From an uncultured Halomicronema sp. (GTDB lineage Bacteria > Cyanobacteriota > Cyanobacteriia > Phormidesmidales > Phormidesmidaceae), in the NCBI GenBank assembly GCA_937899725.1, contig CALCCA010000041.1, positions 1-64,000 on the forward strand: DNA of 64,000 nucleotides, read 5' to 3'. The position numbers were made by a program, and so were the translations under genes. Positions 46,925 through 53,170 of this stretch are shown piece after piece. Position 1 is the stretch's first letter, and each line of letters opens with the position of its first letter. The notes beneath the pieces were generated by a model. It was not told where the DNA came from and did no database searches. It saw nothing but the letters and a program-made list of their open reading frames with translations.

Positions 46925-48106
46925 TCACCCCTTAACGCACATCACCTGCTTGAGCGTGGCCACGACCTCGACCAGGTCAGCCTGATTGGCCATCACCTGC
47001 TCAATCGGCTTGTACGCACCCGGAATTTCATCCAGGACACCGGCATCCTTGCGGCACTCGACACCTGCCGTTTGCTGCACCAGATCATCCAGCGTAAAGG
47101 CCTTCTTCGCCTTGGTGCGAGACATTTGGCGGCCCGCGCCGTGGGAGCAAGAGCAAAACGCCTCGGCAGCCCCCTTGCCCTTCACAATGAAGGATTTCGC
47201 CCCCATTGAGCCAGGGATAATACCGTAGTCGTTTTTCTGCGCCCGCACGGCCCCCTTGCGAGTCACATACACCTCTTCTCCAAAATGCACTTCGCGCTCG
47301 GCGTAGTTGTGGTGACAGTTGACCTGCAGCGCTGGCTTAAAGGGCTTGCCCCCCGCCAGCTGCGTTTCGACCACCCGCTTAAACCGGGCCATCATGACCT
47401 CTCGGTTGCGCAGGGCGTAGTTTTGCGCCCATTGCAAATCGCGCCAGTACGCCGCAAACTCCGGCGTGCCCTGCACAAAGTGCGACAGGTCTGGATCAGG
47501 CAGATTCAGACCCGCCAGCTTCGCCAGCGCTTTGGCTGACTCAATATGGCGCTGGGCCAGCATGTTGCCGATATGGCGGCTGCCAGAGTGCAGCATCAGC
47601 CAGACCTGGGCGTCGGTATCCACACACAATTCAATGAAATGGTTGCCGCCGCCGAGGCTGCCCATCTGCTTTTGGGCTTTATCTTGGAGCTTTTGCACTT
47701 TGGGGTGCAGCTCTTTGAAGTCGCTCCAGCCCTGCCAGTTGGTGACGTCTTTATCAACTTGCGGGTTTTGGTTAAAGCCGACGGGAATCAGCTTTTCGAC
47801 CTCGGTGCGAATCTGCTTGAGTTTGCCGTCGAGCTGATCGGCGTGATAGGGGGTTTTGACGGCGCACATGCCGCAGCCAATATCGACCCCGACCGCTGCT
47901 GGCACGATCGCGGCTTTGGTCGCCACCACCGAGCCCACCAGCGCCCCCTTACCCAAATGCACGTCGGGCATCAGGGCCACATGCTTGTGGACAAAGGGCA
48001 GCGAGGCCACGTTTTGGGCCATCTTGGTTTCGTTAGCGCCCAGCTCATGCCCCGCCCAAGACAGTACGGGCACCGCTGTTGATAGCTCTAATGGCTTGTA
48101 AGGCAT
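46925..48106 (-). CDS. rtcB: RtcB family RNA ligase
   Basis: A 393-residue GTP-dependent RNA ligase that joins 2',3'-cyclic-phosphate (3'-phosphate) ends to 5'-OH ends. Metal and catalytic motifs are in place: MPDVHLGKGALVGS, VGVDIGCGMCAVKT, GSLGGGNHFIEL, LHSGSRHIGN, VNCHHNYAE and the guanylylated His region SCSHGAGRQMSR. It is complete though shorter than E. coli RtcB, like the compact RtcB variants. It is the distal member of the minus-strand tRNA-array locus, about 600 bases from the DIP1984 gene. RtcB mends tRNAs cut in the anticodon loop, so a role in repair of array or host tRNAs is likely but inferred. Confidence 0.95.
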   Translation of the reverse strand: MPYKPLELSTAVPVLSWAGHELGANETKMAQNVASLPFVHKHVALMPDVHLGKGALVGSVVATKAAIVPAAVGVDIGCGMCAVKTPYHADQLDGKLKQIRTEVEKLIPVGFNQNPQVDKDVTNWQGWSDFKELHPKVQKLQDKAQKQMGSLGGGNHFIELCVDTDAQVWLMLHSGSRHIGNMLAQRHIESAKALAKLAGLNLPDPDLSHFVQGTPEFAAYWRDLQWAQNYALRNREVMMARFKRVVETQLAGGKPFKPALQVNCHHNYAEREVHFGEEVYVTRKGAVRAQKNDYGIIPGSMGAKSFIVKGKGAAEAFCSCSHGAGRQMSRTKAKKAFTLDDLVQQTAGVECRKDAGVLDEIPGAYKPIEQVMANQADLVEVVATLKQVMCVKG

Positions 48107-48236
48107 GGTTGATATCCTCTTGCTTTTGTGAAAATTCCCCCGTTTAGGGAACCGTCAAAGTTTCATCATTGAAGTCTGCTTGCTTAGAAATGAGTGACTG
48201 ACAACGTTGATCGTCAGATTTCCCCTTACCCAACCC

Positions 48237-48540
48237 TCACTGATTCGATAAATCAATACGCGGTAGTAAACAGTTACAGTACCCGATGCGCTTGTCACAA
48301 TGCTGGGCGTGATTAGTCAATGGGGTTTGAACCCATCTGCACGGCCCCAGTGCAACCAGGGGATCGGTGAACAGCCGATGTATGCCAACTTTATCCAGTT
48401 GGCGGATCGCATTCGCCTTTATCAAATCAGCTACCAACTCATTTCCCTGGAATTGGCCTGAAGACCACTGTTTAGCGACCCTCAGACCTCTTTTTTCGCG
48501 CGGACTAAACCTCATCGAGATTCAGACCTAGAGTTTTTGC
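48237..48540 (-). other. Gap with a tRNA-like T-arm
   Basis: No gene. On the minus strand near 48317-48335 lies ATGGG TTCAAAC CCCAT, a perfect T-stem and T-loop, but no matching acceptor or anticodon arm could be folded around it. It may be a relic of a tRNA gene lying beyond the present end of the array. Confidence 0.35.
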
Positions 48541-48545
48541 CTCCG

Positions 48546-48681
48546 CTCTAACCTCACCGCCTGCGGCACCTCTCCTTATCAAGGAGAGGTTTATTCAAAG
48601 TCTGTTCACAAGTCAGCTTCAAATTGAGCCAGGACTCCGTTTCCTCTCCTTAAATGAAAGAGAGGTTAGGTGAGGTTTTTG
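48546..48681. repeat. Nested inverted repeat (MITE/REP-like)
   Basis: CCTCTCCTT-ATC-AAGGAGAGG forms a 9-bp hairpin near 48570. Outer TAACCTCACC pairs with GGTTAGGTGAGG at the far end. This purine/pyrimidine-skewed hairpin type is a common cyanobacterial dispersed repeat. Confidence 0.6.
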
Positions 48682-48719
48682 CCATCGCTCAAAACTCAGG
48701 TTTTCAACTTGGCAGTGGT

Positions 48720-49178
48720 TTACGCCTCAATCAGATCCGTGGCCCAGTTGAGCGCCTGAATCTGGGCGTCTAGCTCGCGATACTCTCGCGAGAGCTGGTC
48801 GATCTGGCGTTGCAGCTCAGCCACATTCACTGTACTAATCAGCCGCAATTCCGATCGCATGTACCGATCTTGTGAAGTCGCCGCCGCCCCGATGAGACTA
48901 TCGTAGGCGGTGCGCTTGAGCCGCAGCGTATCTCGTATGGCCAGCACATCGGACAACACCCCGGCTTGAAACGACGTGACCGAGTTGGTGCGGTTAATCT
49001 GTTGAATCAACCGCGTCAGTTCGTCAGTCGTCGTTGCTAACTCTGCCAGCAGCCCTTGCGGATCTTCTGGCGGCTGTTCGCCTTCTTGCACCCGGGCGCT
49101 CCGCATCAATCGCTGCCGTAGTTGAGCCACCCGCTTTTGGGCATCAGCTCGCAAAATCAAGGCTTCTGCCAATTTCAT
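48720..49178 (-). CDS. DIP1984 family protein
   Basis: A 152-residue, almost wholly helical cytoplasmic protein: MKLAEALILRADAQKRVAQLRQRL..., RTNSVTSFQAGVLSDVLAIRDTLRLKRTAYDSLI, RYMRSELRLISTVNVAELQRQID, and LDAQIQALNWATDL at the end. This is the DIP1984 (septicolysin-like) family, whose function is unknown; the coiled-coil pattern suggests oligomerisation. ATG 49178 has a textbook AGGAGGTGA eight bases upstream. It lies between the tRNA array and rtcB, all on the minus strand. Confidence 0.85.
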   Translation of the reverse strand: MKLAEALILRADAQKRVAQLRQRLMRSARVQEGEQPPEDPQGLLAELATTTDELTRLIQQINRTNSVTSFQAGVLSDVLAIRDTLRLKRTAYDSLIGAAATSQDRYMRSELRLISTVNVAELQRQIDQLSREYRELDAQIQALNWATDLIEA

Positions 49179-49244
49179 GAAAATCACCTCCTATTTTTGA
49201 ACTACGAGTGGGTTGCATGTGGCCTAGAGATCGCCTCTACGGTC

Positions 49245-49347
49245 TAATACCAGTTCTCAGTGATCGGACTTCCAATGCAATCTTGGAAACGCAGGGGAGC
49301 CGAGGGGCAGGGGAGCCAGATCTGTAGTCTTGTTTTAGAGAATCGGT
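49245..49347. repeat. TAATACCAGTTCT dispersed repeat, copy B
   Basis: Starts TAATACCAGTTCT and ends AGATCTGTAG plus GAGAATCGG, as at 1451-1592, but without the inner GGAGACGC element. Confidence 0.6.
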
Positions 49348-49431
49348 CTAAAAGTAGTGATCTCGTAAGCTGCCGTCGTATCGCCCACTGTTACGACAAC
49401 ACCGCTTAAAACGACGTCCCGAACCGCACAA

Positions 49432-49504
49432 AACCCCGGTTTCTATGTGCAATTAGGCAACTCTCGTGAACCAATCGATTGAGAAACCGGGGTTCTAGCC
49501 ATAC
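49432..49504. repeat. 13-bp inverted repeat AACCCCGGTTTCT
   Basis: AACCCCGGTTTCT at 49432-49444 and its exact complement at 49492-49504. The AGAAACCGGGGTT motif is a frequent cyanobacterial repeat. It contributes the last codons and stop of the small gene 49443-49607. Confidence 0.7.
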
Positions 49505-49607
49505 GAACCAACGTTTGCTGGAGGGGACAAAAGCCAGCGGCGGTTTCGTCAAAGTCTGCCAAGAGCTCTTCGAGGTCGATTTTGTCGTTGGGATTAAAGC
49601 GTTTCAT
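49443..49607 (-). CDS. Small hypothetical protein of the tRNA-array locus
   Basis: 54 residues: MKRFNPNDKIDLEELLADFDETAAGFCP... An acidic N-terminal helix is followed by a tail (RTPVSQSIGSRELPNCT) encoded inside a dispersed inverted repeat, so the natural C-terminus may have been replaced. ATG 49607 has GGAGGTGA five bases before it, the same perfect ribosome binding site as its neighbours, which is the best evidence that it is a gene. No family recognised. Confidence 0.6.
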   Translation of the reverse strand: MKRFNPNDKIDLEELLADFDETAAGFCPLQQTLVRMARTPVSQSIGSRELPNCT

Positions 49608-49716
49608 GAGTCTCACCTCCGATTGAATGGCTAAAAAGTTAGGGAGCTGCTGATACATAGCACCCGCGATCGCAGGGGTTTGGCAGTCCTGCAGATATTG
49701 TGTAAGGGCAGATTCC

Positions 49717-50508
49717 TTATGTTGACTGCTGGGCTAACTGCTTCTTGATCAACCGAATTTCCTTTTTATTGCACTGCTGTTTGCTCACCGCATAAACTCT
49801 GCGTCCTGCGATGAATTCAGCAGTTTGGGCAGATACCTGACCCCGCAAAATATCGGTGACCGGGTCAGCGATCGCGGCAGGAAATTCGGCAAACGTCACC
49901 CGATACCAAATGCCCTTGAGCTGGCGATACTGATGATTAGCATCGATCGCTAAGACATCGGTTGGGGGAGTGGGTTTCGACTGCCGGCGCTTCTTCTCAA
50001 CCAGACAGAGCAACCCTGTTTCTGGATGGACGTAGAAGCGATCGCGATAACCGCTTTCTAGCGGGGCAAAGCCGCCCCACTCGGGCTTTTCATACAGGAC
50101 ACCCTCAATGATTTCGGTGTGCCGAACCACGTCATCCCAGACATGACTGAGCACATGCTGTCCCGCCAATGTATTGGTATTCAACTGTCGGCACAGTTTG
50201 CTGTAAACGTCGTTCCAAGGTTGGCCGACGTGCGATCGTAAAAACCGTCGCAGTGGCCCTAAATGATCAGAGAGGTATTTAGATTTGTGCCGAGGCTTGA
50301 TCAAATAAGGGCTGAGTAAACCATCCTCAATCGCGTCTTGGGTGAGTTGATGTAATTGCTTTTTCACTCCTTTTAGTTTTCTCGAACTCATCCGCATGCC
50401 ACTCCGAGGACGTTCAATAACAATTTCGCTCAAACGATGCTCGCTCATAGATTTGACTGTGCATAATGGTGGACTGCGATCGTTGGGTGTGATGCGAAAT
50501 GACGTCAT
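49717..50508 (-). CDS. Hypothetical protein of the tRNA-array locus
   Basis: 263 residues, basic, soluble. An N-terminal Arg/Lys-rich part (PRSGMRMSSRKLKGVKKQLHQ) is followed by a mixed domain with SHVWDDVVRHTEIIEGVLYEKPEWGG, GLLCLVEKKRRQ and GIWYRVTFAEFP. I recognise no family. The basic N-terminus suggests nucleic-acid binding, which is inference. ATG 50508 follows GGAGGTGA by five bases. It begins 67 bases after the last tRNA gene on the same strand, so it is probably transcribed with the array. Confidence 0.75.
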   Translation of the reverse strand: MTSFRITPNDRSPPLCTVKSMSEHRLSEIVIERPRSGMRMSSRKLKGVKKQLHQLTQDAIEDGLLSPYLIKPRHKSKYLSDHLGPLRRFLRSHVGQPWNDVYSKLCRQLNTNTLAGQHVLSHVWDDVVRHTEIIEGVLYEKPEWGGFAPLESGYRDRFYVHPETGLLCLVEKKRRQSKPTPPTDVLAIDANHQYRQLKGIWYRVTFAEFPAAIADPVTDILRGQVSAQTAEFIAGRRVYAVSKQQCNKKEIRLIKKQLAQQST

Positions 50509-50574
50509 TGAACTCACCTCCATTGAGAGAATTTAGAACTACAAGAAATCGCCCAAACGCCACAAAACATTTGG

Positions 50575-50648
50575 GGTGACTGACGAGAGTCGAACTCGCT
50601 AACACTGGTTTCACAGACCAGCCCCTCCACCACTTCGGGTTCAGTCAC
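50575..50648 (-). tRNA. tRNA-His (GTG)
   Basis: Acceptor GTGACTG/CAGTCAC, anticodon loop CTGTGAA, C73 and encoded CCA. The base before position 1 is T, so the G-1 essential for histidyl-tRNA synthetase is not encoded and would have to be added after transcription. Last tRNA of the array. Confidence 0.9.
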
Positions 50649-50649
50649 A

Positions 50650-50720
50650 AGCGAACGATGGGATTTGAACCCATGCACTGAGACTGGCAGGCTCAGATGC
50701 TACCGCTACATCACGTTCGC
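50650..50720 (-). tRNA. tRNA-Gly (GCC)
   Basis: Acceptor GCGAACG/CGTTCGC, loop CTGCCAG, T-loop TTCAAAT. The closing pair of the anticodon stem is a C-T mismatch. No CCA encoded. One base separates it from tRNA-His. Confidence 0.85.
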
Positions 50721-50728
50721 AAAATTGG

Positions 50729-50800
50729 AGCGAAAGACGAGATTTGCACTCGTGTCTCCTGGTTGGAAGCCAGGGATGCTAGCTGCTGCACTACTTTCGC
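50729..50800 (-). tRNA. tRNA-Gly (TCC)
   Basis: Acceptor GCGAAAG/CTTTCGC, loop CTTCCAA, U73, CCA encoded. T-loop reads TGCAAAT rather than TTCAAAT; Cys and Glu(CTC) in the array share this TGC variant. Confidence 0.88.
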
Positions 50801-50806
50801 AAATGG

Positions 50807-50878
50807 GGCTGGTGACAGGAGTTGAACCTGCAACCGACTGTTTACAAAACAGTTGCTCTACCGTTGAGCCACACCAGC
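50807..50878 (-). tRNA. tRNA-Thr (TGT)
   Basis: Acceptor GCTGGTG/CACCAGC, anticodon stem ACTGT/ACAGT with loop TTTGTAA, T-arm GCAGG TTCAACT CCTGT, CCA encoded. Confidence 0.92.
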
Positions 50879-50883
50879 AAGCT

Positions 50884-50954
50884 GGCAGCGGAGTTGGGAA
50901 CTCAGTACGTGAGGCTTATGGGATCTCCGAACGCACCATAGCTCCATCTCCGCC
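50884..50954 (-). pseudogene. Degraded tRNA-Met-like gene
   Basis: Starts GGCGGAG and ends CGCTGCC (6 of 7 pair). A loop CCCATAA with CAT anticodon sits in a weak stem GAGAT/GCCTC. The T-arm is about two bases too short. A decayed tRNA, most likely Met. Confidence 0.55.
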
Positions 50955-50955
50955 A

Positions 50956-51053
50956 TACCCCTGGCGAGAGTCGTTCGCGCAGCGTCTCCGTTAGGAGAAA
51001 CTCGCAAAAAACCGATTTTAAGTCGGCTACGTCTGCCGTTCCGTCACAGGGGC
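50956..51053 (-). tRNA. tRNA-Leu (TAA) interrupted by a 25-nt repeat in the T-loop
   Basis: Acceptor GCCCCTG/CAGGGGT (G1-U72), anticodon stem GCCGA/TCGGT with loop CTTAAAA, a five-base variable region, T-stem GCGAG/CTCGC. Bases 50974-50998 belong to the GGAGACGC genomic repeat; removing them leaves a perfect T-loop TTCGACT. No CCA encoded. Confidence 0.75.
50974..50998 (-). repeat. GGAGACGC repeat fragment inside tRNA-Leu(TAA)
   Basis: Minus strand TCTCC-TAAC-GGAGA hairpin followed by CGCTGCGCGAA, matching the start of the elements at 1492 and 29835. It sits exactly inside the T-loop. Confidence 0.75.
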
Positions 51054-51059
51054 AATTGG

Positions 51060-51131
51060 TGGGCTGTGTAGGACTTGAACCTACGCACTGCCGCTTAAGA
51101 GGCGGCTGCTCTACCACTGAGCTAACAACCC
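51060..51131 (-). tRNA. tRNA-Lys (CTT)
   Basis: Acceptor GGGTTGT/ACAGCCC, stem GCCGC/GCGGC with loop CTCTTAA, T-arm GTAGG TTCAAGT CCTAC, CCA encoded. Confidence 0.92.
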
Positions 51132-51139
51132 GAATTTGG

Positions 51140-51211
51140 TGGGGCACCCAGGAATCGAACCCGGCTAACTCTGCTTAAAAGGCAGCTACATCGCCACTCT
51201 GCCAGTACCCC
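51140..51211 (-). tRNA. tRNA-Lys (TTT)
   Basis: Acceptor GGGGTAC/GTGCCCC, loop CTTTTAA, T-loop TTCGATT, CCA encoded. Confidence 0.92.
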
Positions 51212-51219
51212 AAGGACAT

Positions 51220-51291
51220 ACACCGGGCAGGAGTCGAACCTGCTGTAACCCACTTATCGGGTGGGTGCGTCTGCCACTTTCGCCTCCGGTG
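51220..51291 (-). tRNA. tRNA with Ile anticodon (GAT)
   Basis: Stem CCCAC/GTGGG with loop CCGATAA. Acceptor CACCGGA/CCCGGTG starts with C1-G72 and has one A-C mismatch. The D-arm (GGCGAAAGTGGCAGACGC) is of the type found in this array's Leu tRNAs. No CCA encoded. Amino-acid identity is therefore less certain than the anticodon suggests. Confidence 0.75.
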
Positions 51292-51298
51292 CTTGTGG

Positions 51299-51371
51299 TA
51301 CTCCTGGTGGGAATTGAACCTACAAAAACTAGAGCCTCGGTCTAGTGCGTCTGCCGTTCCGCCACAGGAGC
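51299..51371 (-). tRNA. tRNA-Leu anticodon (GAG), short variable arm
   Basis: Stem CTAGA/TCTAG with loop CCGAGGC; variable region TTTTT, only five bases, whereas bacterial Leu tRNAs normally have a long arm. Acceptor GCTCCTG/CAGGAGT gives G1-U72. CCA encoded. Confidence 0.82.
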
Positions 51372-51377
51372 AAATGG

Positions 51378-51450
51378 TCGGGATGGTAGGATTCGAACCT
51401 ACGGCTGCTTGTCCCCAAAACAAGCCGTCTGACCACTGACTTACATCCCG
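51378..51450 (-). tRNA. tRNA-Pro (TGG)
   Basis: Acceptor CGGGATG/CATCCCG with the C1-G72 expected for Pro, loop TTTGGGG, T-arm GTAGG TTCGAAT CCTAC, CCA encoded. Confidence 0.93.
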
Positions 51451-51455
51451 ATGAG

Positions 51456-51530
51456 TACTCCTGGTGGGAGTCGAACCCACACATGGACTGTTTCTAAGAC
51501 AGCCGCCTCTACCAGTTGGGCCACAGGAGT
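51456..51530 (-). tRNA. tRNA-Leu anticodon (TAG), short variable arm
   Basis: Stem GCTGT/ACAGT with loop CTTAGAA. Six-base variable region. Acceptor ACTCCTG/CAGGAGT with A1-U72. No CCA encoded. Nearly a sister of the next gene (CAA). Confidence 0.82.
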
Positions 51531-51538
51531 TTGCTTGG

Positions 51539-51613
51539 TACTCCTGGTGGGAGTCGAACCCACACGTGAACTGTGTTTGAAACAGTCGCCTCTGCCAGTT
51601 GGGCTACAGGAGC
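51539..51613 (-). tRNA. tRNA-Leu anticodon (CAA), short variable arm
   Basis: Stem ACTGT/ACAGT with loop TTCAAAC, six-base variable region, G1-U72, CCA encoded. Shares acceptor, D-arm and T-arm with the TAG gene next to it, so the two arose by duplication. Confidence 0.82.
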
Positions 51614-51662
51614 ATGAACAGGAGGATAGAGCGTGGCTAGGCCACAAGCTCATGCCCCCCAA

Positions 51663-51736
51663 CAGGGAAGGAAGGAATCGAACCCTCAAACATCTGATTC
51701 AAAGTCAGATCGCTTTGCCAATTTGCGTACTTCCCT
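51663..51736 (-). tRNA. tRNA-Gln (TTG)
   Basis: Acceptor AGGGAAG/CTTCCCT (A1-U72), stem TCTGA/TCAGA with loop CTTTGAA, T-loop TTCGATT. No CCA encoded. Confidence 0.88.
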
Positions 51737-51847
51737 ATATAACGCCGACCAGATCGCTGACTACACCGAGTAAAGTTGAAACCTTTGCCATAGAAGCGAT
51801 CTAGCTCGCAGTCTGGTCCTAACTGGACCGGCAACTGCGATCAATGG
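51737..51847 (-). other. Spacer in the tRNA array
   Basis: The minus strand starts GCCGGTC and ends GGTCGGC about 90 bases later, pairing with two G-T pairs like an acceptor stem, but no anticodon or T-arm folds between them. Possibly a ruined tRNA; identity cannot be assigned. Confidence 0.3.
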
Positions 51848-51921
51848 ATGCCGAGGCTGGATTTGAACCAGCATCTCCGTGATTCAGAGTCACAGCGACT
51901 TTCCAAGTTGTCCACTCGGCA
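51848..51921 (-). tRNA. tRNA-Gln (CTG)
   Basis: Acceptor TGCCGAG/CTCGGCA with U1-A72 as usual for Gln, stem TGTGA/TCACG with loop CTCTGAA, T-arm GCTGG TTCAAAT CCAGC, CCA encoded. Confidence 0.9.
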
Positions 51922-51926
51922 ATGAA

Positions 51927-52001
<75 letters not shown>

Positions 52002-52006
52002 ACGGA

Positions 52007-52079
52007 TGGGAAGTGACAGGATCGAACTGTCATCTCGCCGTCTTCAGCGGCACGTGAGCACCAGCTTCACCAACTTCCC
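52007..52079 (-). tRNA. tRNA-Phe (GAA)
   Basis: Acceptor GGGAAGT/ACTTCCC, stem TGCCG/CGGCG with loop CTGAAGA, T-arm GACAG TTCGATC CTGTC, A73, no CCA. Confidence 0.9.
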
Positions 52080-52085
52080 ATTTGG

Positions 52086-52167
52086 CGGAGAGTAGAGGAA
52101 TCGAACCCCTAGCTATTAACTACCCTGGTTTTCAAGACCAGTTGCCGACCATTCAGCGGTACCCTCC
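52086..52167 (-). tRNA. tRNA-Ser (TGA)
   Basis: Acceptor GGAGGGT/ACTCTCC, stem CTGGT/ACCAG with loop CTTGAAA and a normal long (about 14-base) class II variable arm. G73, CCA encoded. Confidence 0.92.
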
Positions 52168-52176
52168 ATAAAATGG

Positions 52177-52250
52177 CGAGAACGGAAGGATTCGAACCTT
52201 CAGTCTTCGGTTTCGTAGACCAAGATGTTTTCCAGTTACACCACGTTCTC
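52177..52250 (-). tRNA. tRNA-Arg (ACG)
   Basis: Acceptor GAGAACG/CGTTCTC, stem TTGGT/ACCGA with loop CTACGAA. A34 would need TadA deamination to inosine. CCA encoded. Confidence 0.92.
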
Positions 52251-52256
52251 ATCAGG

Positions 52257-52338
52257 CGGAGAGCAGTGGACTTGAACCACAGACACCAATCCCATCTGTT
52301 TAGCAAACAGCGCCGATCGCCTGATCGGTTTACTCTCC
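52257..52338 (-). tRNA. tRNA-Ser (GCT)
   Basis: Acceptor GGAGAGT/GCTCTCC (with one mismatch at position 7), stem GCTGT/ACAGA with loop TTGCTAA, long class II variable arm, G73, no complete CCA. Confidence 0.9.
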
Positions 52339-52395
52339 ATGAATTTAGACAACGTCAGTACGGGATAAGAGAGAGCCTACGCTGCCTAGTCGATG

Positions 52396-52478
52396 TTCCC
52401 CTCTCGGGAGGGTTTCCGGCTCGTTGCCAAGGGGTTGACCCACCCCGGCCGATGGCCACCCCTCCCCTGGAGGGGATA
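52396..52478. repeat. REP-like GC-rich repeat inside the array
   Basis: Contains CCCCTCTCGGGAGGG, a GGGGTTGACCCACCCCGGCC block and CCCCTCCCCTGGAGGGG. It separates tRNA-Ser(GCT) from tRNA-Tyr and belongs to a hairpin type common in cyanobacterial spacers. No tRNA could be folded in 52339-52519. Confidence 0.6.
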
Positions 52479-52519
52479 TTTCAGCCAGGTTTCCTTAACC
52501 CGTACTCAGGTTAGACAGG

Positions 52520-52602
52520 TGGGCAGGGAGGGACTCGAACCCCCAACGGTCAGGGACGACTGGTTTACAATCAGCCTGCTTCAGCCATTTGCATACCTAC
52601 CC
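52520..52602 (-). tRNA. tRNA-Tyr (GTA)
   Basis: Acceptor GGGTAGG/CCTGCCC, loop TTGTAAA in stem GCTGA/CCAGT (one A-C mismatch at the top), long class II variable arm, T-loop TTCGAGT, no complete CCA. Confidence 0.88.
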
Positions 52603-52608
52603 ATTTGG

Positions 52609-52682
52609 CAGTGCTGATGGGAGTTGAACCCACAAACATCGACTTGAAAGATCGACGGCTTTACCAATTTGCCTACAGCACC
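52609..52682 (-). tRNA. tRNA-Glu (TTC)
   Basis: Acceptor GGTGCTG/CAGCACT (G1-U72), stem TCGAT/GTCGA with loop CTTTCAA, T-arm GTGGG TTCAACT CCCAT, CCA encoded. Confidence 0.9.
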
Positions 52683-52711
52683 CAGAAATTTCTACGACGT
52701 ACACCGTAGAA

Positions 52712-52782
52712 CGCACAGACCAGGATTTGAACCCGGACAAAAGGTTTTGGAGACCTTTGTGCTGCCGTTACACCATCTGTGC
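52712..52782 (-). tRNA. tRNA-Trp (CCA)
   Basis: Acceptor GCACAGA/TCTGTGC, stem AAGGT/ACCTT with loop CTCCAAA, G73, no 3' CCA encoded. Confidence 0.9.
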
Positions 52783-52785
52783 TGG

Positions 52786-52857
52786 TGGCAGTGGCGGGAG
52801 TCGAACCCGCATCTGTCGGCTTATGAGGCCGCAGCTCTACCCTTGAGCTACACTGCA
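52786..52857 (-). tRNA. tRNA-Met (CAT)
   Basis: Stem GCGGC/GCCGA with loop CTCATAA, T-arm GCGGG TTCGACT CCCGC, CCA encoded. The acceptor TGCAGTG/CACTGCC has a U1-C72 mismatch. It lacks the three G-C pairs of an initiator anticodon stem, so elongator Met or Ile2 is more likely. Confidence 0.82.
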
Positions 52858-52867
52858 TCGACTTTGG

Positions 52868-52940
52868 ACTCCAGGGCGGGAGTTGCACCCGCGATTTCTG
52901 GTTTTGCAGACCAGCGCCTTGCTAGCTTGGCTACCTGGAG
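52868..52940 (-). tRNA. tRNA-Cys (GCA)
   Basis: Acceptor CTCCAGG/CCTGGAG, stem CTGGT/ACCAG with loop CTGCAAA, U73 as required for Cys, T-loop TGCAACT, CCA encoded. Confidence 0.9.
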
Positions 52941-52946
52941 ATTTGG

Positions 52947-53048
52947 TGGAGACGTGGAGAATTGTAGGCGTTGCCTTCCCGGAGGGTACGCCAGTCCTGC
53001 AGCCGTCCATTTGTCGGTTTCGGAGCAGTCGACGCCAGCCGCGTCCCC
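52947..53048 (-). pseudogene. Degraded tRNA with an inserted 26-nt repeat
   Basis: GGGGACG at the 5' end pairs with CGTCTCC followed by A and CCA. Between them, 52967-52992 is a palindromic repeat with GGCGT/ACGCC ends; removing it leaves 76 bases, a normal tRNA length. A loop CTCCGAA next to ACCGA hints at Arg(CCG), but the anticodon stem does not pair well. Not functional as folded. Confidence 0.45.
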
Positions 53049-53054
53049 ACGCAC

Positions 53055-53084
53055 GAGGATGACCTGTTTCTGAGCAACATCCTC
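53055..53084 (-). other. Mini tRNA-like relic
   Basis: GAGGATG...CATCCTC, a 7-bp stem closing only 16 bases that include TTGCTCAG (D-arm-like) and ACAGG. It looks like a tRNA whose middle was deleted. Confidence 0.35.
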
Positions 53085-53091
53085 AATTTGG

Positions 53092-53165
53092 AAGCCTCGA
53101 CGGGAGCTGCACCCGCTTCTCTGTGACTGAGAATCACAGCGACTTATCTATTCGTCCACGAGGCT
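53092..53165 (-). tRNA. tRNA-Glu (CTC)
   Basis: Acceptor AGCCTCG/CGAGGCT, stem TGTGA/TCACA with loop TTCTCAG, T-loop TGCAGCT, CCA encoded. Confidence 0.87.
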
Positions 53166-53170
53166 ATCGA

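Noticed and set aside
47546-48082. A 178-codon plus-strand open frame
   Set aside because: Antisense to rtcB, whose active-site motifs are unmistakable.
48237-48515. Coding gene between rtcB and the DIP1984 gene
   Set aside because: No ribosome binding site and no domain; the region contains a T-arm-like element instead.
48546-48681. Terminator only
   Set aside because: The hairpin has no T-tract after the stem and has a second, outer inverted pair, so it fits a dispersed repeat better.
51737-51847. A further tRNA, perhaps with a CUA anticodon (CTA appears in the sequence)
   Set aside because: Only the outer stem pairs. The CTA is preceded by G rather than the required T33, and no T-arm fits.
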